Assembly: GCF_000739615.1 (NCBI RefSeq)
Contig: NZ_BATP01000023.1
Span: 124,001-188,000, forward strand
Origin: Haloferula sp. BvORR071
GTDB taxonomy: Bacteria > Verrucomicrobiota > Verrucomicrobiia > Verrucomicrobiales > Akkermansiaceae
Reading direction: 5' to 3'
DNA: 64,000 bases
A program made the translations under genes and the position numbers. This document shows, piece by piece, positions 7,445 to 15,384 of the stretch. How positions within the stretch are numbered: the stretch's first letter is position 1; every line of letters starts with the position of its first letter. Under the pieces are notes generated by a model. That model saw only the letters and a program-made list of their open reading frames with translations. It made no database searches and was not told the DNA's origin.

Positions 7445-8992
7445 ATGTTCCTCGGTCTTGATTCTTCGACCCAGTCTCTCTCCGCCATCGTCATTGATCC
7501 CGCCAGCGGCCAGATCGTCCGCGAAGTCTCAGTGAACTTCGGCGCAGCCCTGCCTGCCTACAATTCCCCCAGCGGCTTCATCCCCGGCGGCAAGGATGGC
7601 GAGGTCCATGCCGATCCGCGGATGTGGCTCGATGCACTCGATCTCGCGCTCAAGCAGCTCGCCGATGGCTTCGACCTCTCCAAGATCGAGGCGATCGCCA
7701 GCTCCGGCCAGCAGCACGGCTCGGTCTACCTGGACGCCCGCTTCGAGCAGCGCCTGGCCGACCTCGATTCCGCGAAATCGCTCAAGGAGCAAGTTGCCCC
7801 GGCACTCACCCGCGCCACCGCGCCGATCTGGATGGACACCTCCACCGGCGCCGAATGCGCGGAGATCGCCGCTGCCGCAGGTGGCAATGCCGAGGTCTGC
7901 CGCATTTCCGGCTCGATCGCGATCGAGCGCTTCACCGGCCCGCAGATCCGCCGCTTCTACAAGCAGGACCCCACCGCCTACGAGCGCACCTCGGTGATCC
8001 ACTTGGTCAGCTCCTTCATCGGCTCCGTCCTCGCGGGCAAGAATATCGAGATCGATCATGGCGATGGCGCGGGCATGAACCTGCTCAACCTGCACAGCCT
8101 CGATTGGGATGATACCCTGCTCGATGCCACGGCTCCCGGCCTGCGCGGCAAGCTGCCGCCCGCCGCTACCTCCACGACCATCGCTGGCTTTATCTCGCCC
8201 TACTTCGCGCAGAAGTACGGCTTCTCTAGTGATTGCCAAATCGTGCTCTCCACCGGTGACAATCCCTCCTCGCTGGTCGGCATGGGTGCCACCACGCCGG
8301 GCACCATGGTGATCTCGCTCGGCACCTCGGATACCTTCTTCGCCGCGATGGAGAAATCCGTGACCGATCCGCAGGGCTTCGGCCACGTCTTCGGCAATCC
8401 CGCCGGCGGCTTCATGTCGCTGATCTGCTTCCGCAACGGCTCGCTCGCCCGCGAAGCCTTGCGCGATGTACTCGGCCTCGACTGGTCGGCCTTCGACCGC
8501 AGCGGCCTGGCCGCCACCCCGGCTGGCAACGATGGCAACCTGATGCTGCCCTTCTTCGGCCCCGAGATCACCCCGCGCCGCGACTTCAGCGCCCCCATCC
8601 GCAAGGGCAGCACCGAGTTCGAAGCTGGCGGCAATCCGCCCGCCCAAGTCCGCGCGGTGCTGGAAGGACAGTTCCTCAACATGCGCCTGCACAGCCAGTG
8701 GATCGGCGAGAAGGCCAAGCTGATCCGCCTCACCGGCGGCGCCTCGCAGAACGACGGCATCGCCCAACTGGTCGCCAACATCTTCCAAGCCCCCGTCGAA
8801 CGTTTCGCCATCGCGAATGGCGCCGGCCTCGGTGCCGCCCTCCGCGCCGCCCATGCGCTCGGCCACGACCTCACCGCCTTGCAGGCCAGCTTCTGCAAGC
8901 CGGCCGCCGGCTCCCGCCTGGAGCCGGATGCCTCCCTCGCGGGCACCTACGATCAGGCGTTGGCCGGCTACAAGGCCCTGCTTTCCGCATAG
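7445..8992 (+). CDS. xylB: Xylulokinase (FGGY family)
   Basis: The 515-residue length fits FGGY carbohydrate kinases. The N-terminal ATPase motif is 'FLGLDSSTQSLSAIV', the substrate region has 'ASSGQQHGSVYLD' (the GQMHG-like xylulokinase motif with Gln in place of Met) and 'APIWMDTST'. The catalytic region includes 'GDGAGMNLLNL', and the C-terminal nucleotide-binding part has 'STGDNPSSLVGMGA' and 'RLTGGASQNDGIAQL'. The enzyme phosphorylates D-xylulose to xylulose 5-phosphate for the pentose phosphate pathway. No xylose isomerase or transporter lies nearby. Substrate could differ within FGGY, but the set of motifs favours xylulokinase. Confidence 0.88.
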   Translation: MFLGLDSSTQSLSAIVIDPASGQIVREVSVNFGAALPAYNSPSGFIPGGKDGEVHADPRMWLDALDLALKQLADGFDLSKIEAIASSGQQHGSVYLDARFEQRLADLDSAKSLKEQVAPALTRATAPIWMDTSTGAECAEIAAAAGGNAEVCRISGSIAIERFTGPQIRRFYKQDPTAYERTSVIHLVSSFIGSVLAGKNIEIDHGDGAGMNLLNLHSLDWDDTLLDATAPGLRGKLPPAATSTTIAGFISPYFAQKYGFSSDCQIVLSTGDNPSSLVGMGATTPGTMVISLGTSDTFFAAMEKSVTDPQGFGHVFGNPAGGFMSLICFRNGSLAREALRDVLGLDWSAFDRSGLAATPAGNDGNLMLPFFGPEITPRRDFSAPIRKGSTEFEAGGNPPAQVRAVLEGQFLNMRLHSQWIGEKAKLIRLTGGASQNDGIAQLVANIFQAPVERFAIANGAGLGAALRAAHALGHDLTALQASFCKPAAGSRLEPDASLAGTYDQALAGYKALLSA

Positions 8993-9024
8993 ACGGGCGG
9001 CCCTTCCGCGCGGAGGATCGGGGC

Positions 9025-9729
9025 GTGAAGATGCCCGTCGTGATCGCCCTGTGCCTTGGCTTCGCCATCGCTGGATTCTTCGGTGGCCGCTTGTCCGGCA
9101 AGGACGGCGGCACCGCAACAGCCGGCGAAACCACTACCACCGGCGCGGGATCGACGAAGTCCTCGCGCCCGGATCCCGACGATCGTCCGGAGAAGACCGG
9201 CGCGGGCAAGTCCGACCGCCGCAGCATCTCCTCCAACTCCAACAGCACCCTCGCCGGGTCACTCGGTGAGTTTATCAAAAGCTGGTCTGATCAGAATATC
9301 GTCCTCGCGGATGGCGAGGAGCGCGAGGTGCTGGCCGCGGACCTAGGCCAGCTCTCCCGCCTGATGGCATCCATCGGCCGAGCGGATGCCGCCGATGTTG
9401 CGGAACTCAGGGAGTTGCTCAACCCCACCGACGAAACCTCCGAGGAGACGGACATGCTCAAGCACCTGATGCTCCTGCCGGTGCTCGGCCGCGAAGTTGA
9501 ACTCCGCGGCAGCGCCGCCCTCGATGAGATGCTCGATAAGAACAAGGAGACGGAAGACGACATCTTCAGCGAGGCCATGCCACTTATGCTCTACACCTTG
9601 GCCAAGCAGAACCCAGCCGAGGCCGAGAAATGGCTGAAGACCTTCAAGGCCCGCTCCGACGCCGACGATTTCACCCTCGATGCCGACGAGCTGAAGGCGA
9701 TCATCGAGAAGAGCAAGAAGGCCCCCTGA
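9025..9729 (+). CDS. Membrane-anchored or exported protein of unknown function
   Basis: A GTG at 9025 is preceded by GGAGG eight bases upstream; the alternative ATG at 9031 is too far from that site. The product is 234 residues. It has an N-terminal hydrophobic helix (about 4-22), a Thr/Ser/Lys-rich low-complexity linker (25-80), and an acidic helical domain to the end. 'QNPAEAEKWLKTFKA' near the C-terminus resembles the 'DPxAAxxW' repeats found in the sigma-factor sensor region and companion protein at 28.7-31.8 kb, so this may be a short member of the same extracytoplasmic helical class. It begins 32 bases after xylB, but a functional link is not evident. Confidence 0.65.
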   Translation: MKMPVVIALCLGFAIAGFFGGRLSGKDGGTATAGETTTTGAGSTKSSRPDPDDRPEKTGAGKSDRRSISSNSNSTLAGSLGEFIKSWSDQNIVLADGEEREVLAADLGQLSRLMASIGRADAADVAELRELLNPTDETSEETDMLKHLMLLPVLGREVELRGSAALDEMLDKNKETEDDIFSEAMPLMLYTLAKQNPAEAEKWLKTFKARSDADDFTLDADELKAIIEKSKKAP

Positions 9730-9741
9730 GCCTGCTCTCGT

Positions 9742-9766
9742 AGTGGAATGGCTGCGCCATTCCACT
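9742..9766. terminator. Hairpin between convergent genes
   Basis: AGTGGAATGGC (9742-9752) pairs perfectly with GCCATTCCACT (9756-9766) around a 3-base loop. It sits exactly between the 9025 gene and folP, which converge here. There is no T tract on either strand, so it may work as a 3'-end stabiliser or belong to a dispersed hairpin family rather than be a classical terminator. Confidence 0.5.
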
Positions 9767-9768
9767 CC

Positions 9769-10653
9769 CTACCCCAACGCCGCCAGCATCTTCACCGCCT
9801 GCCACGCGGCGCGCACATCATGCACCCGCAGGATACCAGCGCCCCGCCTAACCGCCGCGGCAATACAGGCCACCGTCCCCGCATCGCGCTCCTTCGGCTC
9901 GGCAATCCCCAGGACCTCGCCAATCACTGTCTTCCGACTCACCGGAACTAACAGCGGCACCTCAAAACGCTGCAAGCGCTCCATCTCCCGAAACACCCGC
10001 AGATTGTCATCGCGCTGCTTCGCGAAATCGATTCCCGGATCCAGCACCAGCGCCTCCTTCGGGAGACCAGCCGCCGTGGCCATCGCGACCTTCTCCTCGA
10101 AGAAAGCCTCCATCGCCCCCATCACATCCCCCCACTGCTGGTGAAAGTGCGGCACCTTCGGCTCTCCCACCGAATGCATGATCAGGAGCGAGGCCCCGAC
10201 CTCCGCACACAGCCGCGCATTACGCTCATCCGGCAGCCCGCCCATGTCGTTCAAGAACTCCACCCCGAGCGGCAGCACCTTCTCCACCACCTCCGGTCGC
10301 CAAGTATTCGCCGCCAGCACCGGCGGCCACACCTGTGCCTCATCGCGCGGCACTGCACCTGTTAGAGCCTCCGGCCAGGCCTCGAGGAATGCCCGGAAAC
10401 GCCGGACCTCCTCCTCCACCGCAATCGCCGCCCGGTTTGTGCGCGCACTCTCCGCGCCGACATCGATGATGTCCGCGCCTTCCTCCGACTGACGCCGCGC
10501 CTGCTCCAGCGCGGCGCTGATATCCAGCGTCCCATCACCCGAGAAGGAATCGTCATTCACATTCACGATCCCCATCACCAGCGGGCGGCGGGGAAACAGG
10601 ATCTCACGGCCCGGCAGGCACCATCTCACGCCGCATTCCAGCCCGGACCTCAC
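9769..10653 (-). CDS. folP: Dihydropteroate synthase, divergent
   Basis: The 294-residue protein matches the pterin-binding TIM barrel of dihydropteroate synthase. Motifs in order are 'LVMGIVNVNDDSFSGDG' (family form MGILNVTPDSFSDGG), 'GADIIDVGAESAR', 'EFLNDMGG', 'LLIMHSVGEP', 'LDPGIDFAKQRDDNL' (usual DPGIGFGK), 'VSRKTVIGEVLG' and a final 'RVHDV'. It would condense dihydropterin pyrophosphate with p-aminobenzoate for folate synthesis in the cytoplasm. The replaced residues in the first and third motifs make it divergent, so a related methyl- or pterin-binding role is possible. The start is GTG at 10653. It is divergent from the radical SAM gene. Confidence 0.78.
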   Translation of the reverse strand: MRSGLECGVRWCLPGREILFPRRPLVMGIVNVNDDSFSGDGTLDISAALEQARRQSEEGADIIDVGAESARTNRAAIAVEEEVRRFRAFLEAWPEALTGAVPRDEAQVWPPVLAANTWRPEVVEKVLPLGVEFLNDMGGLPDERNARLCAEVGASLLIMHSVGEPKVPHFHQQWGDVMGAMEAFFEEKVAMATAAGLPKEALVLDPGIDFAKQRDDNLRVFREMERLQRFEVPLLVPVSRKTVIGEVLGIAEPKERDAGTVACIAAAVRRGAGILRVHDVRAAWQAVKMLAALG

Positions 10654-10734
10654 GGAGTTCCAACCGGAAATTCACCGCCTTTCCCCCGCCGGTTCACGGG
10701 CAGATCATCTACCGCCCCCGGAATCGGCATCGCC

Positions 10735-12183
10735 ATGAGAGTGAAGATGATCCTGCCCTCGCTCACCGAGGCGAAGAGCCCGCTCTTCCGCCCGATCAAG
10801 TATTCGCTCTTCCCGCCGCTGGGTCTCGCGACCCTCGCCGCCTACCTCGGCCCGGATGATGAGATCGACCTCCAGGACGAACACGTCGAGCACCTCCGCC
10901 TCGACGACGATCCCGAGCTGGTGGTGATCCAAGTCTACATCACCAATGCCTCGCGGGCCTACCGCTACGCCGACCACTACCGCGCCCGCGGTGCCCATGT
11001 CTGCCTCGGCGGCCTGCACGTGACCTCGCTGCCGGACGAAGCCGCCGCCCATGCGGACACCCTCTTCCTAGGCCCCGGCGAAGACACCTGGCCGGAATTC
11101 CTGAAGGACTTCAAGGCCGGCAAGGCCCGCCAACGCTACGTCGCCCCCGCCAAGCGCAGCATCCACGGCATCCCGCCGATCCGCCGCGACCTGATCAAAC
11201 GCCACCTCTATCTGGTGCCGAACTCGATCGTGGTCTCCCGCGGCTGCCCGCACCGCTGCGACTTCTGCTACAAGGAGGCCTTCTTCGAGGGCGGCAATTC
11301 CTACTACGTCCAGAAGGTCGATGAGGCTCTCGCCGAGATCGAGCGCCTCCCCGGTCGCCATCTCTACTTCCTCGATGACCACCTCCTCGGCGACCCGCGC
11401 TTCGCCACCATGCTCTTCGAGGGCATGAAGGGCATGGGCCGCCTCTGGCAGAGCGCCGCCACGGTCAATTCCGTGCTCAAACCCAAGCTGTTGGAGAAAG
11501 CCGCCGACGCCGGCCTGCGCTCGCTCTTCGTCGGCTTCGAGAATCTCGACACCAATAACCTGCGCGATCACCAGAAAGTCCAGAACCTCGGCCGCGACTA
11601 CGCCGCCTGCATCCGCCGCCTCCACGAGCAGGACGTGATGGTGAACGGATCTTTCGTCTTCGGCATGGATGCGGACGAACCGGACGTGTTCAGCAAGACC
11701 GTCGACTGGGCCGTCACCCACGGCATCGAGACCGCGACCTTCCACGTGATGACGCCCTACCCCTCCACCGGCCTCTTCCACCGGATCGAGCAGGAAAAGC
11801 GCCTGCTCCACCGCGATTGGGACCTCTACGACACCCGCCATGCGGTCTTCCGCCCGGCGCGGATGAGCACCACCCAACTGGAAGAAGGCTACCAGCGCGC
11901 CTACCGCGATTTCTACACATGGCGGAACCTTTTCGCCGGGGCCTCGGCGCACGAAAATTTGACCGGTAAACTCCGTCACTTCGCCTACGCCGCCGGCTGG
12001 AAAAAGTGCGAGCCCTTGTGGCATCTCTTGATACGCGGGCGACAGGTAGCCCGCGGCCTACCCTTTCTGGAAGCAGTGCTGGACGGTCTCGGGAAGGTCG
12101 GGGACACCCGCCGGGAGCATCTCCCGGAGCCCACACCAGCCACCACCGATGCCACACTTCACGCGGAAACATACACACCTTGA
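10735..12183 (+). CDS. B12-binding-domain radical SAM protein
   Basis: The 482-residue protein has an N-terminal Rossmann-like cobalamin-binding-type domain (about 1-135, with 'FPPLGLATLAAYL' and 'GAHVCLGGLHVTSLPDEAAAHADTLFLGPGEDTWP' features of the family). A radical SAM barrel follows, with the cluster motif CxxxCxxC in 'SRGCPHRCDFCYKEAFF' near residue 175. 'FLDDHLLGDPRFA' and 'GFENLDTNNL' match later strands of the class (hopanoid- and bacteriochlorophyll-modifying enzymes). The classical DxHxxG cobalamin motif is not evident, so B12 binding is uncertain. The substrate is unknown. It stands alone, followed by sugar genes, with an 81-base divergent spacer to folP. Confidence 0.85.
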   Translation: MRVKMILPSLTEAKSPLFRPIKYSLFPPLGLATLAAYLGPDDEIDLQDEHVEHLRLDDDPELVVIQVYITNASRAYRYADHYRARGAHVCLGGLHVTSLPDEAAAHADTLFLGPGEDTWPEFLKDFKAGKARQRYVAPAKRSIHGIPPIRRDLIKRHLYLVPNSIVVSRGCPHRCDFCYKEAFFEGGNSYYVQKVDEALAEIERLPGRHLYFLDDHLLGDPRFATMLFEGMKGMGRLWQSAATVNSVLKPKLLEKAADAGLRSLFVGFENLDTNNLRDHQKVQNLGRDYAACIRRLHEQDVMVNGSFVFGMDADEPDVFSKTVDWAVTHGIETATFHVMTPYPSTGLFHRIEQEKRLLHRDWDLYDTRHAVFRPARMSTTQLEEGYQRAYRDFYTWRNLFAGASAHENLTGKLRHFAYAAGWKKCEPLWHLLIRGRQVARGLPFLEAVLDGLGKVGDTRREHLPEPTPATTDATLHAETYTP

Positions 12184-12234
12184 CCTGATTCATCATAGCC
12201 CCTTGCCGGGTTTTCATTAGTGTGGTCGCCAATC

Positions 12235-13122
12235 ATGAGCGTCACTTTTGGAGCAAGCACCTGGTTGTGGACTTCCCCTTTCACCTCGGAGCAAGGCGAT
12301 TTGCTGCGCAGCATCGCCCGGCTCGGTTTCGATGCGGTCGAGCTGCCGATTGAAGACCCGGACCTCGTGGATCCGCAAAAAATCCGCCCGATCCTCGAGG
12401 AGACCGGCCTGACCCCCTACCTCTGCGGAGCCTTCGGCCCCGGCCGCGACCTGACGAATCCCGACTCCGCCGTCCGAGCGAATACCCGTGCCTACCTTTC
12501 CCGCCTCATGGACCTCGCCGAGGCCCTTGAGATCCCCTTCATCGCCGGCCCCATGTATGCCCAGGTCGGCAAGGCCCGCCAGCTCTCCCCGGACGACCGC
12601 AAGCGCGAGTGGGATCTGGCCGCCAGCGAATTGCGCACCGTCGCCACGGAGGCCGACAGCCGCGGCCTGAAGCTGGCGATCGAGGCCATCAACCGCTTCG
12701 AGAGTGACTTGGTCAACACCACCGCCGACACCCTGCGCCTGATCCGCTCGATCGGGCACCCGGCGGCAAAAGCCATGATCGACACCTTCCACATGACCAT
12801 TGAGGAAGCCGACATTGGCGACGCGATCCGCCAGGCCGGCGACGATCTCATCCATGTCCAGGTCAGCGAAAACCACCGTGGCGTGACCGGCACCGGGCTC
12901 ACCCCCTGGCAGGATTTCCACGACGCGCTCCGTGATATCAAATACTCCGGCGCCATCGTCATCGAGTCCTTCACTCCGGACAATCGCGACCTCGCCGGCG
13001 CGGTCTGCATCTGGAAGCGCTTCACCGCCACCCAGGATGAGTTCGCATCCCGTGGCCTTGCCTTCATGCGCGAACTCTTCGGCAGCCCCGCCAAATTGCC
13101 CGCCCTCGCCGCTTCCGCTTGA
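12235..13122 (+). CDS. Sugar epimerase/isomerase, TIM-barrel AP endonuclease 2 family
   Basis: The 295-residue product begins at ATG 12235 ('MSVTFGASTWLWTSPFT'); a GTG five codons earlier is less likely. The motif order fits D-tagatose/D-psicose 3-epimerases: 'IEAINRFESDLVNT' with the first metal Glu, 'AMIDTFHMTIEE' with the Asp and His, 'HVQVSENHRGVTGTG' with the second His, and 'IVIESFTPDN' with the last Glu. Such enzymes interconvert ketohexoses at C3 using a divalent metal. The gene is followed after 60 bases by a Gfo/Idh oxidoreductase on the same strand, a frequent pairing in sugar or inositol catabolism. The exact sugar is not known. Confidence 0.82.
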   Translation: MSVTFGASTWLWTSPFTSEQGDLLRSIARLGFDAVELPIEDPDLVDPQKIRPILEETGLTPYLCGAFGPGRDLTNPDSAVRANTRAYLSRLMDLAEALEIPFIAGPMYAQVGKARQLSPDDRKREWDLAASELRTVATEADSRGLKLAIEAINRFESDLVNTTADTLRLIRSIGHPAAKAMIDTFHMTIEEADIGDAIRQAGDDLIHVQVSENHRGVTGTGLTPWQDFHDALRDIKYSGAIVIESFTPDNRDLAGAVCIWKRFTATQDEFASRGLAFMRELFGSPAKLPALAASA

Positions 13123-13182
13123 TCGCGTCGGACCGATCGTCCTTATTTCATATCTTACATCCCGCCTCCCAGTCCTTTACCC

Positions 13183-14307
13183 ATGAGTGATATCAACGTT
13201 GCCATCGTCGGCCTCGGTTTCGGTGCCGAGTTCATCCCCATCTATCAGCGCCTGAAGGGCGTGAACATGTATGCCATCTGCCAGCGCACCCAATCGAAGC
13301 TGGATGAAGTGGGCGACAAGTACGGGATCGCCAAACGCTACACTTCCTACGAGGACCTGCTCGCCGATCCGGATGTCCACGCGGTGCACATCAACTCGCC
13401 TATCCCCGACCACGGCCAGCAATCGATCAAGGCTCTGAAGGCTGGCAAGCACGTCGCCTGCACCGTGCCGATGGCCACCAGCCTCGACGAGTGCAAGCAG
13501 ATCATCGACCTCTGCAAGGAGACCGGCCTGAAGTACATGATGATGGAGACCGTGGTCTACGCCCGCGAGTTCCTCTTCATGAAGGAGCTCTACGAGAAGG
13601 GCGAACTCGGCAAGGTCCAGTTCCTCCGCGCCACCCACCAGCAGGACATGGAAGGTTGGCCCGGTTACTGGCCCGGCCTGCCGCCGATGTACTACGCCAC
13701 CCACTGCGTCGGCCCGATCCTCGGCCTCATGGGCAGCCAGGCGGAATACGTTTCCTGCTTCGGCTCCGGCACCATCGCTGAAGAAATGCATGCCTGCTAC
13801 GGCTCGCCCTTCGCGATCGAGACCTGCCACATCAAGATGAAGGACAGCGATCTCTCCGCCCAGGTAGTCCGCTCGCTCTTCGATGTCGCCCGCCAGTACC
13901 GCGAATCCTTCGAAGTCTACGGCACCAAGAAGTCCGTCGAGTGGCCGCTGATCGAGCACGACCCGCTCGTCATCCACACTGCCAAGAAGCCCGAGCCGGA
14001 GATTCCGGAAGAAGTGCAGTGCCCCGACTTCGCCCACTACCTTCCGGAAGAAATCCAGCTCTTCACCAAGGGCGGCGTCTACGGCGGCGACAGCGGCGAG
14101 GACCACCTCTCCTTCACCCAAGGTGCCGGCCACGGCGGCAGCCACCCGCACCTGGTGTGGCAGTTCGTGAAGATGCTCCAGACCGGCCAGGACTCCTATC
14201 CGAACGCCGTCCAGAGCGCGAACATCACCTGCACCGGCATCCTCGCCCACGAATCCGCCCTCAAGGGCGGCGAGATCGTGCGCCTGCCGGAGTGGACCCT
14301 GTCCTGA
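13183..14307 (+). CDS. Gfo/Idh/MocA family oxidoreductase
   Basis: The 374-residue protein opens with the NAD(P)-binding fingerprint 'VAIVGLGFGAEFIPIYQ' (GxGxxG variant). It continues with 'YTSYEDLLADPDVHAVHINSPIPDHGQQSIKALKAGKHVACTVPMA', the Gfo/Idh block that usually contains an EKP; here it reads TVPMA, so the catalytic Lys of EKP is absent. The C-terminal half has 'TVVYAREFLFMKELYEKGELGKVQF' and an HxxH-like 'ATHCVGPI'. It probably oxidises or reduces a sugar or polyol together with the epimerase encoded just upstream. A good rho-independent terminator follows, closing the two-gene unit. Confidence 0.85.
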   Translation: MSDINVAIVGLGFGAEFIPIYQRLKGVNMYAICQRTQSKLDEVGDKYGIAKRYTSYEDLLADPDVHAVHINSPIPDHGQQSIKALKAGKHVACTVPMATSLDECKQIIDLCKETGLKYMMMETVVYAREFLFMKELYEKGELGKVQFLRATHQQDMEGWPGYWPGLPPMYYATHCVGPILGLMGSQAEYVSCFGSGTIAEEMHACYGSPFAIETCHIKMKDSDLSAQVVRSLFDVARQYRESFEVYGTKKSVEWPLIEHDPLVIHTAKKPEPEIPEEVQCPDFAHYLPEEIQLFTKGGVYGGDSGEDHLSFTQGAGHGGSHPHLVWQFVKMLQTGQDSYPNAVQSANITCTGILAHESALKGGEIVRLPEWTLS

Positions 14308-14345
14308 GGCAATCGATTTCCGGGTTACACAGTTAGATCCGCATC

Positions 14346-14385
14346 AAAAGAAAGGCACTCCGCGAGGGGGTGCCTTTTCTTTTTC
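14346..14385 (+). terminator. Rho-independent terminator after the oxidoreductase gene
   Basis: AAAGGCAC (14351-14358) pairs with GTGCCTTT (14370-14377) around an 11-base loop, and the stem extends outward with A/T pairs. A run of TTCTTTTT follows on the plus strand. It lies 43 bases after the 14307 stop. Confidence 0.85.
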
Positions 14386-14477
14386 ACCGGCTGCGCCCCT
14401 CCCCGCAACTCCCAGGCCATTCCTTTCACCCTCTTTCCATTTGTCGCACCGGTCCTCCTGTCTATCGTGGCTAGACC

Positions 14478-15227
14478 ATGAGTGCACCGAACTACGACCG
14501 CCGATCCTTCGTGAAGCTGACCGCCGCCGCTGGAGCCGTCGCCGCAGCCGCCCCCTCCGTCATGGCGCAAGCCGGAGCCGCCGCTGACGCCGCCTTCTCG
14601 CTGCCGAAACTCCCCTACGCCTTCGACGCGCTCGAGCCCCACATCGACGCGAAGACCATGGAGATCCACCACGACAAGCACCATCAGGCCTACGTCGACA
14701 ACCTCAACAAGGCCATCGCCGCGAACGCCGCACTCAAGGGCCAGACCCTCGAAGGCATCGTCGGCAACCTCGCGCTGATCAAGGACGAGGCCGCCCGCAC
14801 CGCCCTCCGCAACAACGGCGGCGGCCACTGGAACCACAGCTTCTTCTGGGAAATCATGGCCCCCGCTGGCAAGGGCGGCGAAGCCAGCGCCGACCTCACC
14901 GCCGCGATCAAGGCCTCCTTCGAGTCGCTCGATGGCCTCAAGAAAGCCTTCAACGAAGCCGCCACCAAGCGCTTCGGTTCCGGCTGGGCCTGGCTCATCG
15001 TCCAGGACAAGAAGCTCAAAGTCGTCAGCACCCCGAACCAGGACAACCCGCTGATGAAGGAAATCATCCCCGACGCCGACTTCGGCAAGCCGATCCTCGG
15101 CCTCGATGTCTGGGAGCACGCCTACTACCTCCACTACCAGAACAAGCGCCCCGACTACATCGCCGCCTTCTGGAACCTCGTGAACTGGAAGGAAGTCGAC
15201 AAGCGCTTCAAGGCCGCCACTGCCTGA
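14478..15227 (+). CDS. Superoxide dismutase (Mn/Fe), Tat-exported
   Basis: The 249-residue protein carries an N-terminal twin-arginine signal ('[19 protein letters not shown]', cleavage near residue 35), so it is predicted to act in the periplasm. The mature part is a full Fe/Mn superoxide dismutase. Metal ligands are the His of '[16 protein letters not shown]', the His of '[13 protein letters not shown]' and the Asp and His of '[14 protein letters not shown]'. 'TPNQDNPL' and 'GGHxNH' favour the Mn type, but metal identity cannot be fixed from sequence. It converts superoxide to peroxide and oxygen. The gene is flanked by terminators on both sides and so is probably monocistronic. Confidence 0.92.
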   Translation: MSAPNYDRRSFVKLTAAAGAVAAAAPSVMAQAGAAADAAFSLPKLPYAFDALEPHIDAKTMEIHHDKHHQAYVDNLNKAIAANAALKGQTLEGIVGNLALIKDEAARTALRNNGGGHWNHSFFWEIMAPAGKGGEASADLTAAIKASFESLDGLKKAFNEAATKRFGSGWAWLIVQDKKLKVVSTPNQDNPLMKEIIPDADFGKPILGLDVWEHAYYLHYQNKRPDYIAAFWNLVNWKEVDKRFKAATA

Positions 15228-15268
15228 GAAGCAAAATCTAGTCACGGGGACGCCCCTCCCACCTTCGG

Positions 15269-15304
15269 ATAGGTCCTATATGTCCTATAGGACCTATTTC
15301 TTTT
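15269..15304 (+). terminator. Strong hairpin terminator after the dismutase gene
   Basis: ATAGGTCCTATA (15269-15280) is followed by a 5-base loop and the perfect complement TATAGGACCTAT (15286-15297), then TTTCTTTT. It lies 42 bases after the superoxide dismutase stop. The 12-bp A/T-rich palindrome stands out in this GC-rich window. Confidence 0.85.
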
Positions 15305-15384
15305 CCCGGTGAGTCCGCGTTTTCACCGTTCCGTGAACTTTTTTGTCCGTTTCCGCCCGTAGCCGGACAAACGATTCCATAACG

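Noticed and set aside
7529-9118. A 529-residue open frame on the minus strand opposite xylB
   Set aside because: It lies fully antisense to a clearly recognised kinase, has no family motif, and long antisense frames are expected at this GC content.
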